DNA of 64,000 nt from Morchella semilibera. Its lineage: Eukaryota > Ascomycota > Pezizomycetes > Pezizales > Morchellaceae. The notes under the pieces were generated by a model, which saw only the letters and a program-made list of their open reading frames with translations, did no database searches and had not been told where the DNA came from. Numbering within the stretch: the first letter of the stretch is position 1; each line of letters opens with the position of its first letter. Position numbers and translations under genes: made by a program. Of this stretch, positions 1 through 9,945 are shown piece after piece. The DNA lies in NCBI GenBank assembly GCA_009192285.1, contig CM018603.1:4146588-4210587 (forward strand), given 5' to 3'.

Positions 1-289
1 CCGCCATTAGATCAACTTCTTCATCCTGTTCCAACTCTCCACCAGATTCCCCTCCACTCTGAAACTCAACCGCCATCGGATGCTCCAACTCGTCATCAAC
101 AAGACTTCTTACCTCAACTTGCAGAGGAACAGGGCGACGAATACCCGGTTGAGTGGCTGTGCGAATGTCGGTTGCCTGAAGAGCGAGATGGCGCCGCCAA
201 TCAACATCATTTTTGACAACATGAGGTCGTCCTGAGAACATAGAGCAATGGCAAGTGCGCGGGCGGAAGAATCGCTGGCTTTGGCTCAT
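1..289 (-). CDS. partial ORF running off the left edge, Cys/His-containing N terminus
   Basis: An uninterrupted minus-strand frame starts at an ATG at 289 and stays open for 96 codons to the window edge, so the 3' part is missing. The N terminus is basic with a compact Cys/His cluster (RTCHCSMFSGRPHVV followed by W-R-R-H), and the later part is acidic (repeated GGES/GGEL, EQDEEVD). Codon use is even and protein-like. A Cys-His cluster followed by an acidic stretch is reminiscent of N termini of transposon-related proteins in fungi, but I do not recognise the family and the catalytic part would lie outside. No intron is needed. The opposite strand and other frames give only short open stretches. 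Whether the ATG at 289 is the true start cannot be checked without upstream transcript data. Confidence 0.5.
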   Translation of the reverse strand, partial: MSQSQRFFRPRTCHCSMFSGRPHVVKNDVDWRRHLALQATDIRTATQPGIRRPVPLQVEVRSLVDDELEHPMAVEFQSGGESGGELEQDEEVDLMA

Positions 290-464
290 TATGAACAGAG
301 GGGTAGTGGTTGGGATGTATGTGAAATGCCAGAGTCGAGGTCGTATCGCTGAATTTGAATGTAAGTATAGAGATTTGTGCGGGTGACTCATGCATGTTAC
401 ATGTTGCATGTTGCATGCGCGCATGTACATGTGCTACAGATGCAGGTACACTGCGCGGAATAAA

Positions 465-474
465 CCTAACCCTG
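465..474. repeat. short telomere-like motif
   Basis: CCTAACCCT-type motif, one of about 16 scattered through the window. Confidence 0.5.
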
Positions 475-618
475 AGTGCTAGCTTAGCTAGCTAACTACC
501 ATAAACTACTTAAGTACTCCTAACGTATAACTTCATCCCAAATACAACCCACTCCATCACAACACAACCCAAGACAAGCATCGATCATCCGTAGCACTCC
601 ATTATCATCAAATTCATC

Positions 619-984
619 ATGGAGAGCGTCCCGACTAGGGGACATGTACGTATTGTCTGTACGTATCTCTAATAAAAACATGATACTTTAATTCTACGAT
701 AAAATGTGGAACAAAACTAACAAATACCCATCACGATCTAGACATCGGAGAATCGCTACCATACGGATGCAGACCCCGTGTTGGAATTCGCTACTGGATT
801 GTTAGATCTTGGTCCACCGAAACAATCCCCACAATCGGGGCCCAGCTTAGAAGACGCTACACTAACACCTCTCCTCGCTGCGGTTGGATCAGGCGTCGCG
901 ACAACGAAGAAATCATGCACCACTTGCGCAATGGAAGAAGGGTTCGGGGGGTTGTTACTCAGACAGAGCCTTTCTGGTGGATGA
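619..984 (+). CDS. small two-exon gene, hypothetical 89-residue protein
   Basis: ATG at 619 opens a 27-base exon ending at a GTACGT donor (646). The acceptor is at 741, preceded by an AACTAAC branch site, and exon 2 (742-984) continues in phase to a TGA. The joined product is 89 residues: a polar start (MESVPTRGH), then a Pro/Gly/Ser-rich middle (LLDLGPPKQSP) and an Ala/Gly/Leu-rich tail with a CTTC pair. The upstream 80 bases are CA/CT-rich with a TATAAC element near 526, as in many fungal 5' leaders. No signal peptide or known domain is visible. The clean splice signals and phase are the main support; the coding potential is modest, and a non-coding transcript remains possible. Confidence 0.45.
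646..741 (+). other. predicted intron of the 619-984 gene
   Basis: GTACGT donor, AACTAAC branch motif about 25 bases before the TAG acceptor, 96 bases long. Confidence 0.45.
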
Positions 985-1550
985 ACGTTCAATGTTATTG
1001 GGGGGAGATGGATTGGGAGGTATACGACGAGACTGACAAAGAATAATGTCCTGTACTGGCTACTCCGGCCCTGATAACCCCATATATACACATGTGCACA
1101 CTTACTGTATCTTGGAGGACAGCTTAAACCATTAAAATGAATTCAAGCAATGGTACACACCAGGATAGCTAACTAGTTTGCAACCTGTTTCAATTAACGC
1201 CAGGTTCCGGGAATTATTCAGTGCCGAGAAAAACGCCGAGAAAAACGCCGAGAAAAATGTTTCGAAACGCCCTCCCGGCGGCGCCTGCCGCGGGGCCTCA
1301 CTCCATCGCGAGCAAGCTCGCAATGAAGCTCGTGGCCGTTATGTGTTCTCCATCTGGACGTGTTGCGGAGCGGTTTTTACTATACGATGTACATATAATT
1401 ATATCATAACTTCACCCTCATCCACAAGAAATTTCACATATAAAAGTTTCGAAACAAATTCACAAAACTCGCCTTAATTATTTAGAATTTAATAATTAAT
1501 TAATTAAATTAATATGATTTTTAAATTTTGCATTTTGCGTGAACCAATTA
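985..1550. other. intergenic, AT-rich, with a 12-bp tandem repeat
   Basis: No convincing gene. Three tandem copies of GCCGAGAAAAAC lie at 1223-1258, and the short open frames over them (1178-1477, 1221-1409) are probably produced by the repeat. The stretch 1480-1535 is very AT-rich. Confidence 0.5.
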
Positions 1551-1555
1551 TTCGA

Positions 1556-1908
1556 GGTTTAACTAAACGCCTTTGTGGTGTAACTAAACCACTGCCTATG
1601 CTAGCTAGCGAAAGACTGGTGGTTTAACTAAACCACGCGTGGTATTTATTTTTTTGGTGTGGGGTGTAACTAAACCACTCGTGGTTTATTCAAACCACAC
1701 TTAGGTTACGGCAGTTTTCGGAGGGGTGTAACTAAACCACTCTCGGTTTAGCGAGGAAATACCAAGTGTTTACTTAAACCACAAGGTGGTGTAACTAAAC
1801 CACCCCGGTTGCGACCGGGGCCACCCAGTAGTTTAACTAAACCATGACCGGGTGACAGGGGTTTACCTAAACCACGACTAAACCACTAAATGGTTTAAAA
1901 GTAAACCA
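1556..1908. repeat. cluster of near-palindromic GTGGTTTAACTAAACCAC motifs
   Basis: About twelve variants of the motif occur in 350 bases. The perfect 18-base palindrome-like form is at 1619-1636. Variants reading GGTGTAACTAAACCAC lie at 1577, 1663, 1725 and 1787. Others are at 1556, 1681 (GTGGTTTATTCAAACCAC), 1768, 1829, 1860, 1877 and 1891. Spacing is irregular, so this is not a simple tandem satellite; the invariant part is the TAAACCAC half-site, with its mirror GTGGTTTA often present. It sits in non-coding DNA between an AT-rich block and a small repeat element. It may be an array of protein-binding sites, or subterminal repeats of a DNA transposon whose coding part is not here. Confidence 0.85.
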
Positions 1909-2012
1909 CTCGGGTGCGGGTCATGAACCACAGGGTTTGGTGTGCACGCTAGCGATTTAATCAAATATCTACGGTACTGATCCCGCCCACCGAAGTATTA
2001 TAATAGAGACCT

Positions 2013-2097
2013 TGCGCAAATGGAGCCAGCCCCATCTCCGGTAACATGATTGATGCAGATCCCATAGCCTGCCAATCAGATAATTCAAATATAGAGC
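2013..2097. mobile_element. small inverted-repeat element, family H (rearranged copy)
   Basis: The left part GCGCAAATGGAGCCAGC matches the left arm of the hairpin element at 8659-8730. The right part (ATAATTCAAATATAGAGC) matches the inner arm of that element in inverted orientation. The copy is diverged and rearranged. Confidence 0.5.
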
Positions 2098-2221
2098 GGT
2101 GGAGGGTTGGGCGAGAGGGTATGGCGGGCTTGGCTCACGAATCGGAATTCTAGCTAGTAAAAACTGCCAAGCCCCGCTAGCTATTATTATTAGCACATTA
2201 TTAAGTAAGCCAAGCCTGACA

Positions 2222-2272
2222 CAAAGTAATACTAATTTTATAACGTTTCCGAACACCGCCAATATTGCATAC
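2222..2272. mobile_element. solo arm of MITE family F
   Basis: Contains an AACGTTTCCGAACACCG then TATTGCATAC arrangement that matches one arm of the complete element at 18302-18410. The partner arm is absent. Confidence 0.45.
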
Positions 2273-2375
2273 ACACAAAAAAGTGCTAAGTCCCCCTATT
2301 TGTATGGAGGGAAGTCGCTAAATAATGACAATCCCTGTCACGCCACGTTTATTATTATGTAATCCTAGCTGTCTT

Positions 2376-2401
2376 GGCATCACGCCTAAAGGCGTGATGC
2401 C
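2376..2401. repeat. perfect 11-bp hairpin
   Basis: GGCATCACGCC and GGCGTGATGCC are exact inverse complements separated by TAAA. No run of T follows, so a simple terminator is not supported. Confidence 0.7.
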
Positions 2402-3372
2402 TGTTTCTCTTTCATCATCAGCAAATACCACCGAGTATCTCGGAGTGATCAACATCTCCCGACGAGTCTTAGGGACCGAGGGAGATAACAATCCCTAAAA
2501 CAAACTGGAAGCGGACTCTTTACCCTCCCTGCCCTCGCCCTCGCCCGCGGTATACTCATAGGGCGTCCCAATAACTACGGTAGAGGACTGTCCCTGAGAA
2601 AATAAATGCTCCACTAAATGAGATGTAAGTGATTTAGAGCTCTTTGCGGGGTATGGTTCTCACGGGCGTGTGGTGCGACGACCGAGAACGTCGAAAACGA
2701 CCATATAGGATTCACAGAAATTCTTATTACGCACAGAGAATTCTATTCATGTATTGATTTTATCGATTTGCCTTGTAAATCTCTGTGGTTAACCCTGATG
2801 TTACGAGGCGTCGCACCATACACCCCCGTGACGAGGCCTAGACACGTTCCCTAAAGTGGTAAGCCCCACTTTTGCTCCTCACGCTTATCACTTAATATGT
2901 TTTTTTTATAGGGAATCCTTAGTCCCATTTGAAACAAAGGAATTGATCTCCCGGGGAACTGAACCCGGACTATCGCGATTGCTTAACCACTATATTAATA
3001 AATTATATGACCTGTTTTGTATGGGGAAAAGCAGGAAACTGGCGAGGAAAAGACATCATAGAAAGGCATCATGGAACGAGTCCGAGCCTCGTTTACAAAA
3101 GCCTACCCTGTAAACGAATAAAGAGATTTATTAGTTCCCAAACCTGGTTGTGAGGGGAAAAAATCATTTGTTGGTAGAGCGGGGGTATACTATAAATTAC
3201 ATTCGCCCACCGTCGCTTGACGAATACCGCCAGTTGACAGGGGACTTCAGGCCAATAGAAATTAAAAGGACTGGAGATCTCGCAGGCTGGCTGTTTCTTG
3301 CGATACTTGGAATCCCTGTCGGGATCGTATTCGTCAAGACGGTGGGGAGCTGCTTGTTCGGCATTCAGGGAT
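2402..3372. other. intergenic; no supported gene apart from a tRNA-like remnant
   Basis: Short open frames (2856-3113, 3150-3419) lack splice support, family similarity or biased codon use. The tRNA-like piece at 2935-3000 is listed separately. Confidence 0.4.
2935..3000 (-). pseudogene. tRNA-like remnant (A-box and B-box-like)
   Basis: On the minus strand TATAGTGGTTAAGC resembles a tRNA D-arm/A-box, and about 18 bases later CCGGGTTCAGTTCCCCGG resembles a T-arm/B-box. The gap is about 15 bases too short for a complete anticodon arm plus variable loop, and I cannot pair an acceptor stem. A truncated tRNA or a tRNA-derived SINE head is the best reading. Confidence 0.35.
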
Positions 3373-3611
3373 TATCTCCCGGACGCCCAATACATTTGCG
3401 AAATCTCTCTCATGCATAAATGTCATGTGATCTTGAGTATTTGCTGTCAAAAGAGTCCGGGTAAGCAGTTTGCTGTATTATCAGTCTCTAGAATACTTAA
3501 GGAGTCTATAAACTTCGCAGGTTGCTGCTTTACTTTGGTTCATCATTTCCTACATAGGCCACACTAATGCATGAGAGAGATTCCGCAAATGTCTTGGGCG
3601 CCCGGGAGATA
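3373..3611. mobile_element. MITE family A, complete copy
   Basis: Terminal inverted repeats of about 45 bp, left beginning TATCTCCCGGACGCC and right ending GGCGCCCGGGAGATA, enclose about 150 bp. The inner ends are TCTCTCATGCAT and ATGCATGAGAGA. The outermost TA/TA fits a Tc1/mariner-type TA target. Related copies lie at 9792-9945 and 31028-31229. Confidence 0.8.
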
Positions 3612-3769
3612 GCTATGGTTGGGGACAGCTGTAACCGGAGCATTTGTGACATTTCCTAATCAATCAGGGTTTGCCAGGATGTGCCAAGACTGCGATTTGG
3701 GAGCTGTAGATCCATTGAGCTTACGCGATTGGGATAGATAAGTTCAGATCGGGTAATATATCTGTCAAA

Positions 3770-4078
3770 TATGGTGGGGGAACCCTTGACGCGGAGTAGT
3801 TTGAACACCTCAAGTTTGACCCATTATAGCTCATCAACCACAACACATATTTCTAATTTTATTGGATAGATCAACTCATTTTTACCCTCTCTATCATTCT
3901 ATCTGCTTGGATTTTTAAAATCATTTTTTGTTGTTGAGTTATAAAAATATTTGGGCTGGGACAATGTCGCTTGTATGGTCAAAAAGAGTGTTTTTCCTGG
4001 TCTTGGCGCGTAATTTGTATGTATTAGTAAGCAAGATTCAATGTCGCTGTCCTCCGTCTTAAGGGTTCCCCCACCATA
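3770..4078. mobile_element. MITE family B, 309 bp
   Basis: Exact 18-bp terminal inverted repeats TATGGTGGGGGAACCCTT (3770-3787) and its complement (4061-4078). The interior is AT-rich with no coding capacity; the small frame 3899-4084 lies inside it. The start TATGGTGGG is shared with the larger element at 18887-19298, and both contain a CAACCACAACACA-like interior, so they are probably one superfamily with TA target duplication. Confidence 0.8.
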
Positions 4079-4622
4079 GCTCACTGGTGAGAACCCGTTT
4101 TGGGGAATTTTTTGAGAAAATAGTCTGTTGAATTAAAAACGGTACTTGGCGGCCAAGGCAAGTACCTGGGAGACAACACAACCTCCATCACCAGCTCAGT
4201 TTGACTCTCGCTTTCACACAATTTCATCAACACATGAAAAAAACGGACATGGGGGGTGCACACCCGGCACTCAGCTGCTCGGCAATGCCATTCTTGACAT
4301 CCCTGCACTTGCATGAGACAAAAAGCTCAGTTGCTGCACTCGGTTAGAACCAAAACAGAGCGGCGCCACTCAATACAAGTAATTCTTGACTTGCATGTTC
4401 TGGTCCTTATTACCACCCCCGCACCTAAGCGAGGGGGGTTGCACGCCACACTGAGGCTAAGGCTGAGTCATCAAGGCAAGGCAACAACAAGGACCCTCAT
4501 ACTTAAACACTCCCCATCCTTCTCTCCGTTACCACAACACCACCGTATCAACACCATTACCCACCCACTATCTCCCTCAACCCAAACAACATAACCACTA
4601 TACCAGCTCGGCGGCAGTAATT

Positions 4623-4959
4623 ATGGCGCCCCCAGACCCACCTAAGCCTATAGATTTAAACCGCATCGTCGCAGATGCCAAAAGTCGCGTCAGGGCCAAC
4701 GGTGGCAAGGAGGACCCGAAGTATGCTGAACTAATCGATAAGTCGATTGCGCAATGTTTGCTCCCCTCCCCCAAGTGTGATAATGTGGTGTGTGGAGCAT
4801 GGAGTACTTTGCGGTGTTCAGGGGAATGGGGTGCGGTAGAGTGATGGTAAGAAGGCTAACCAGAGGGGCGGATATGCAGATACCGAGAAAATACCGAAGA
4901 GAACGTACGAGTCGATCCTTGCGGAATTGGAGCCAAAGGCGCCGGCACCGGGAGGTTAG
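4623..4959 (+). CDS. small two-exon gene, hypothetical 70-residue protein
   Basis: ATG at 4623 follows a CA/CT-rich leader of about 100 bases typical of fungal promoters. Exon 1 (4623-4755) reads MAPPDPPKPIDLNRIV and continues with helical, charged residues. A GTTTGC donor at 4756 and a CTAAC branch 18 bases before the ATATGCAG acceptor (4879) allow exon 2 (4880-4959) to continue in phase as YTEKIPKRTYESILAELEPK to a TAG. The product is 70 residues, soluble, Lys/Pro-rich and probably helical, with no known domain. Without splicing the frame would run into a low-quality tail to 4844. The same unusual GTTTGC donor is seen in the hydrolase gene at 41892-43770. The spliced C terminus reads as ordinary protein, which is the best support. 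Confidence 0.55.
4756..4879 (+). other. predicted intron of the 4623-4959 gene
   Basis: 124 bases, GTTTGC donor, CTAAC branch, CAG acceptor. Confidence 0.5.
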
Positions 4960-5407
4960 GCGTTGTTCGGCTCAAAGTTTGGTCCCCTCTCGGGGAGGTG
5001 CCTAGATGAGATGAGGCTGGACTTGTAGTTAATTGAAAGACATTGATCAATTACAAACGTACAATTACTTGTTCATGATTGATACCAAACCACTGTACTA
5101 TTCTCGTAGACTTTTCCCCAAGCAATATCCCACTTAAAATTACACCAAGACGGGCAAATTAACTGAGGCGAATGACATAACCACATCCGATATGAAATAT
5201 CAGGGTTAGGTTTAGCGTATAAATTTTGGGGCCGTGCGTGGTGTGGCCCATGCTGAAAAAGAAAATACTGATATTATGCAGAGTGCCTAGGGCAACCAAA
5301 TACAACCCACATTCGGCTTTGCCTGCTTCCGGTGGGCTAGTAAGGAACATAACCTCCAGTGATCGTTATGATCAGAGCGATTTGGCCAACAACCTCTGAA
5401 TCTAAGG

Positions 5408-5533
5408 CTATCTCCGGCCAGAGAATCCCTCCTTCACAATTGGTTGAAGGGCGTAGATCAGGTCTGCTTATAGTAATTTTCATCTCATATATAAAGTATG
5501 CTTAGCCAATTTTTCGAGCAATGGCGGTATTTA
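5408..5533. mobile_element. MITE family C, rearranged copy
   Basis: Shares a core of about 70 bp (GGTTGAAGGGCGTAGATCAG and flanks) with the complete copy at 19908-20043. The right end contains the terminal motif GCGGTAT preceded by an AATTTTTCGAG stretch, the inverse of the left end of the other copy. Confidence 0.65.
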
Positions 5534-5768
5534 GTTCTAGGCGGTAGTTCTTGGTGTGAAGATCCCCAAATTTCAGCTCAAAATTCATTGGCCAATTCAC
5601 TCCATTGCGGGGTGCGTTACATACTTCTTGCACCCCCGCCTCGTGGGGTGGGCTTCTTCCTATGATTGATCGATTGAAGTTCCACCGATGAGCCGAAGAG
5701 TTTAGGATCGGTCTAGACTAGTGAGCATACGAACCGAGAATGCAAGTGACAGAAACAGGAATGATTTG

Positions 5769-5891
5769 TACCCGTGTTGTCGGACGTTCCTAAACTAGGC
5801 CGCTATTACATACACCCAAAATCAGGAGCTTGGCGTATCGTTGTATGGTATGCAATATCAGTCGCGTTCAAAAGGTCAGGAACTACGAGTA
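5769..5891. mobile_element. MITE family F copy
   Basis: Begins TACCCGTGTTG and ends CTACGAGTA, with internal TATTACATAC and GTATGCAATA in inverted positions as in the copy at 18302-18410. It is diverged. Confidence 0.55.
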
Positions 5892-5968
5892 GGAGAGATC
5901 ATCGTCAGCCCATATAAGCAAGTTGCCCTGGGTAATCGAAGGGACAGCGCTTAGATGCAGGTATTAGA

Positions 5969-6010
5969 CCCCTTGCTCAAAAGGCTCCGGAGTCTTTTGC
6001 GCAAAGGGCC
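5969..6010. repeat. imperfect hairpin
   Basis: CCCCTTGCTCAAAAGGCTCC pairs with the following segment ending TTTTGCGCAAAGGGCC. It is imperfect, with no known function. Confidence 0.5.
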
Positions 6011-6500
6011 TATTATGGTGATGAAAGTTGTCGTCATGGATATCTGCGGTGGTGATCTATATCCGCTCGCTAGGTGCAGATCTCAACGTCACTCGAGCGT
6101 GAGCATCCCCGCGCGGGGGTGATCGAGGAATGGCCACTGGGGATTGGTACAATTTCAACGATGGGATTCACAACTGCCGGGGCTCAGCCTCAGTTAGTAA
6201 GTGCAGTTGCAATTTTGGATCGTTTACATGTGTGGTACATATCCTCAGCCTTGAACAGGATGCCTATGCGTCCTCAAAGTTGTGCAGAAGGTTGTCTGCC
6301 GTTTTTGCATGTTGGTGGCCAGGTTTTGTCTGAGAGGAGAGGGGGGGCGAAATTGATGGCTGTGTTAGTTGTAGTGCTTCGTTCCGAGAGAAATATTTAA
6401 TCCCGCTTCTGGCACCAATGTGTTTTTCTATCCGCTCCTTTTCCGATATTCTCAAAGTTTCCGTACCCCTCCCCCACAACACTCGTATTCAATACTCACC

Positions 6501-7625
6501 ATGGAGCCAAAGCCAATGCCCGCTTTAGGTAACACCCCACCCTCATCCCCTATCTATACCCCAATTTCTATCAACATCGCACTAACACTACCCCATTCCA
6601 GGTGAACCCGACCAAGCCGTGGTCTACCGATGGCAAAATGTCTGGAGGAACACCCCCTTCCAAACGTTGAAGTACTTTGCCCGGCTCCACGGCAATGCCC
6701 AACAAGCCGCCTTATACCGGAACCTGCCTGGCGGCAACTGCTTCGACTTTGCCCAAGCCTTCATCCATGGCAACACGACCATCAGTAACCCCCGCATTCT
6801 GAGCTACGAGATAACCGGAACGAAATTCATGTCCCACGGTCTCTGCAGCTTCGTCAACAAAGAGCACCCAGATCGCGCCTACAACTGCGACTCGGGCTTC
6901 TTCACGCTCATCAGAATGCCGCCAAGAACCGAGGACCTGCACTATACCAAGGGCGTCGATCAGGGGCCGAGGAGGGAGGGGGCCCACCGCCGGTGGATAA
7001 AGATAATTTGAACAAATCCACGCAGTATAGATGCAAATATGAGCATGAAGAGTGGAAGACGGTGTTTTACGTGAGTCAAAGCCCGCTGCTAGAAGTAACA
7101 CTGTGCTGTATGATGGTTACTGATTCCGGGGTGGTGATGAAGCCGTTGAAATTTGAGGGTCTAGTGGCTATGGGTGCTATCCAGGCCGATGCCGCTGACG
7201 CCATGGCATACGAAAACGCCAGTAAGCAGAGCGCTACGTTATATCTCCCCAGGTAACCCCCCCCCCCCTTCCAGCCCAACCCGCACGTTTGGTCTTCCAC
7301 TAATAACTCTCCTAGAATTATGAGCGCCGAGGGTAACCCCTCATGGGGTGACCAAATCACTCTCTACTTCCTGGACAGTTCAGATAAAAAAATACTGCAG
7401 GGGACTGTAGTCTTCACATGGGCCAACGCAAACCAGTTAGAGGACAAGCAGACGAAGCTCAGGTTGAATATTGACGACCAGTACGATAAGCTCCAAGAAA
7501 CGTTGGCAAGGTTGTTTGGGAAATATGAGGAGGCTGGGTTGCTTGGGAGTCCCCAGTGGTCGCAGGCGATGCAGGATTGCTTGAGTATGTTGTTGAATAT
7601 GTTGATAGTTTTGATGCGGGGGTAG
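6501..7625 (+). CDS. four-exon gene, hypothetical 305-residue protein
   Basis: ATG at 6501 follows a CT-rich leader. Exons are 6501-6528, 6602-6954, 7026-7252 and 7316-7625, and phases close exactly at a TAG to give 305 residues. Introns 1 (GTAACA...ACTAAC...CAG, 73 bp) and 3 (GTAACC...ACTAAT...TAG, 63 bp) have good signals. Intron 2 (GTCGAT...CAG, 71 bp) is weaker; it is proposed because the frame changes over a GC-rich stretch near 6960-6990. The alternative there is a frameshift, which would make the gene defective. The protein is soluble, with an aromatic N-terminal half (VYRWQNVWRNTPF, GGNCFDFAQAF) and a helical, Leu/Met-rich C terminus (KLQETLARLFGKYEEAG). I do not recognise the family. 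Continuous protein-like sequence over 0.9 kb supports a real or recently real gene. Confidence 0.6.
6529..6601 (+). other. predicted intron 1 of the 6501-7625 gene
   Basis: GTAACA donor, ACTAAC branch, CAG acceptor, 73 bases. Confidence 0.65.
6955..7025 (+). other. weak predicted intron 2 of the 6501-7625 gene
   Basis: GTCGAT donor and CAG acceptor join the two frames in phase 0, but no good branch site is visible. A single-base shift in the GC-rich segment is the alternative. Confidence 0.35.
7253..7315 (+). other. predicted intron 3 of the 6501-7625 gene
   Basis: GTAACC donor followed by a C-run, ACTAAT branch, TAG acceptor, 63 bases. Confidence 0.65.
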
Positions 7626-8155
7626 GAGGGAAGGTAATCTGGCAATCGTCAGAAATACATGTAATATCGAAGCAGAAAACTTGCTCTGTCGTACCGTCTT
7701 ACAGCCGAATTCCTCACATATTGTGAACTAACACGTCTTTTTACCTATTCACAACCTGATGGTTAACCATTTCTATGCGAAATTTTCCATCGCTAGTTAG
7801 TCCCAAGCGACACCATGCTAGTTCCACGTGATCACCGACGTAGGGGAGGGGTACATATGGGCAAAATCGTTCGTACCTTCATAGTTCAGTCACCACCGGG
7901 AATGACCAGGGTTAGGGTTGCTGAACTTGCAAATCAAAAGTTGACCGTGGGTTTGTCGAATGTTGTCCGGTAATGGCTTGAAATATTTGCGGGAGTGGTA
8001 GCTGTAATATCGTTGATCGTTGGCCTGGGAGAGGAGAGTCCCTCATATGCTGACCCCCTATACTCTACCTGCCGCGGGGATAAGTTTCTGCCACCACTTC
8101 TGTGGCTGATATGCAGTGCCACACAATTTACCTTGGCAGAGCCAAGACACTTGAT
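7626..8155. other. intergenic
   Basis: No gene seen. One telomere-like AGGGTTAGGGTTG lies at 7908-7920. Confidence 0.5.
7908..7920. repeat. short telomere-like motif
   Basis: Two TTAGGG-type units. Confidence 0.6.
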
Positions 8156-8306
8156 TATCCCTTAGTCTGTCAGTAAAGCCACACAAAATTTGCTTCTTCT
8201 TGGGGGGTCAGCATTTTACTAACAGACCGTTATCTAAATAATAGATCTTCCATACAAATTTAATTCCTCTATTATAGGGGGGTCAGCATTGACGGACTAA
8301 GGGATA
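8156..8306. mobile_element. MITE family E, copy 1
   Basis: Starts TATCCCTTAGTCTGTCA and ends TGACGGACTAAGGGATA, with subterminal GGGGGGTCAGCATT blocks pointing inwards from both sides. It is 151 bp with TA at both ends. Five further copies or relatives are in this window. Confidence 0.8.
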
Positions 8307-8632
8307 CCCAGTACTCTACTGCCTTTTCGCTCGATACGGTACGTAGATTCTTCTAATAATCTTTCATGGCTCCTACTCCCAGCATTTTCTCATAACCCGT
8401 TGCGCTAGGGTTTCGCTTCGCTAGGTTTCGCTTCTGGTGGCGAGGAGCGAACAGATAAGCCGAATAACAATTGCCCTGGGCGTTTACTCCAACGAGGAAT
8501 TTATGAAATCGGGAAAGCCCGGAAAGAAGCCTCAAATATTGAGCACATTATAACACCAACTGTGGCGGTTAGGCTGACAATGAAAATTTCTTACATGTTC
8601 TTCAAAAGCAAGTATGTAATCTACGTCACCCC

Positions 8633-8644
8633 AACCCTAACCCT
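8633..8644. repeat. short telomere-like motif
   Basis: AACCCTAACCCT, two units. Confidence 0.6.
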
Positions 8645-8658
8645 GTGATCGGGAACGG

Positions 8659-8730
8659 GCGCAAATGGAGCCAGCTCTATTTCAATTATCTGGCTATGTT
8701 ACCGGAAAATGGAGCTGGCTCTATTTGTGC
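8659..8730. mobile_element. small hairpin element, family H
   Basis: GCGCAAATGGAGCCAGCTCT on the left pairs with the right end ending GGCTCTATTTGTGC, giving a 72-bp near-palindrome. A related rearranged copy lies at 2013-2097. Confidence 0.65.
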
Positions 8731-9791
8731 AAATCTCTATTCCATAAACAATGTTTAGTAGGCCGTTTTAAAAAGGTCCAATACCAGTGTAGTGCTGTTC
8801 GGCAACATATGCCCTTACTGTGTAACATCATGACTAATCTATTAGAAGGAGGCCGTGGCCAAGACCTGGGTGACAACAAGAATTATATGCTCAGATTATT
8901 GGATAGAAACGATTGGAATGATCACCGACGGAGAGATTTCCCCAAAACATGTTGCATGCAACCATTACCGCAACGCGAATGACCGAGCCCCAGGGTAATC
9001 AAAAGATCCTCAGCGCCTAGAAAGGCGTAGATGTTGTAGCCCAATGGGGCCTTAGTAGATCTCAAATTCACTGCTCAAACATGGGAGGGTTTGGCGCTAG
9101 TCGGCCGTGCAAACATGAAGCTGCTCTGTCTGAGCAGTGAATCCTCTATTTAGGAAATTGTGTTATTTGGAGTATTAGCGCCCAAGGAAACCAAACCGTT
9201 CGGTCCCAAAGGCCTATTCAACCCAATACGGTGAGAGTAGAAATGTTTGATTAATCTTCTGGGTAGGTGGTACGTTTGTTTTGACTTCGTGGAGTAATCA
9301 GGGTTCTCAATGATAATGCGGTGCTGTAATACATATCGATAAAGGTCACTGGTAGTACGGTGAGTGGAGTACGATATGATGATCTTTAGGTACTAATAGG
9401 CAGAATATGGATTTTATCTGTATCGATAATAGCATGAATATCATGGTAGGGACTTGGCGCCCGGATGAATCTTCATTTACCTTTACTAACCTCGATTTAT
9501 GCAGTTCATGAATCAGGAAGAGGAGGAAAAGAAAAGGAAAACTGGCTCGCTTACAGTATGACATATTATAGTTGATTGATTGATTGATACATGTGTGCAG
9601 CCCGAGGGCTATGACAGGTATATTATAGTTGGTATGATAAATTATCATGTAGTTCGATAACCACAGTAGTATATAGTAGTTGGTAGGATATGGCATGCAA
9701 ACCATACTGATACGTACCATCGAGAACCCTGGGAGTAATAGATTGGATAGTTAGATATATTTGTCTCGTGCAAGCCTACGGGTAGCGACTT
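8731..9791. other. intergenic with one hairpin
   Basis: No supported gene. An ATTCACTGCTCA...TGAGCAGTGAAT inverted repeat spans 9066-9142, and a short TTGA-type tetranucleotide run lies near 9573-9590. Confidence 0.5.
9066..9142. repeat. 12-bp inverted repeat with a 53-bp loop
   Basis: ATTCACTGCTCA at 9066-9077 and its exact complement TGAGCAGTGAAT at 9131-9142. Confidence 0.7.
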
Positions 9792-9945
9792 TATCTCCCG
9801 GAAGTATGAGACATCGGAGAGTCTCTCATGCATAAACCTGCAAACTTTATGACACATCGATAGTATCCTAAGGACTGCAACCCCAAAACCCCAGGTGCTA
9901 ATGCATGAGAGATTCTCCAATCTCTCAGACTTCTAGGACATAGGG
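9792..9945. mobile_element. MITE family A, short copy
   Basis: Left end TATCTCCCGGAAGTATGAGA and right end ending TCTAGGACATAGG; inner ends CTCTCATGCAT and ATGCATGAGAG. About 154 bp, more diverged than the copy at 3373-3611. Confidence 0.65.

Larger units (their letters stand above)
4960..6500. other. intergenic with MITE remnants
   Basis: Holds a telomere-like AGGGTTAGGTTT at 5202, a family C copy at 5408-5533, a family F copy at 5769-5891 and a hairpin at 5969-6010. The frame at 6130-6333 starts with ATG and is Cys-rich (CRGSA, SKCSCNFGSFTC), but has no signal peptide or splice support, so I do not call it a gene. Confidence 0.45.

Noticed and set aside
1178-1477. Open frame over the GCCGAGAAAAAC repeat
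   Set aside because: Low-complexity repeat product (EKNAEKNAEKN) without splice or family support.
2376-2401. Hairpin as a transcription terminator
   Set aside because: No T-run follows and the genome is eukaryotic, so a factor-independent terminator is not meaningful.
6130-6333. Cys-rich 67-residue ORF as a possible secreted effector
   Set aside because: No signal peptide, no promoter-like leader and an untypical Trp-rich end; evidence too thin.
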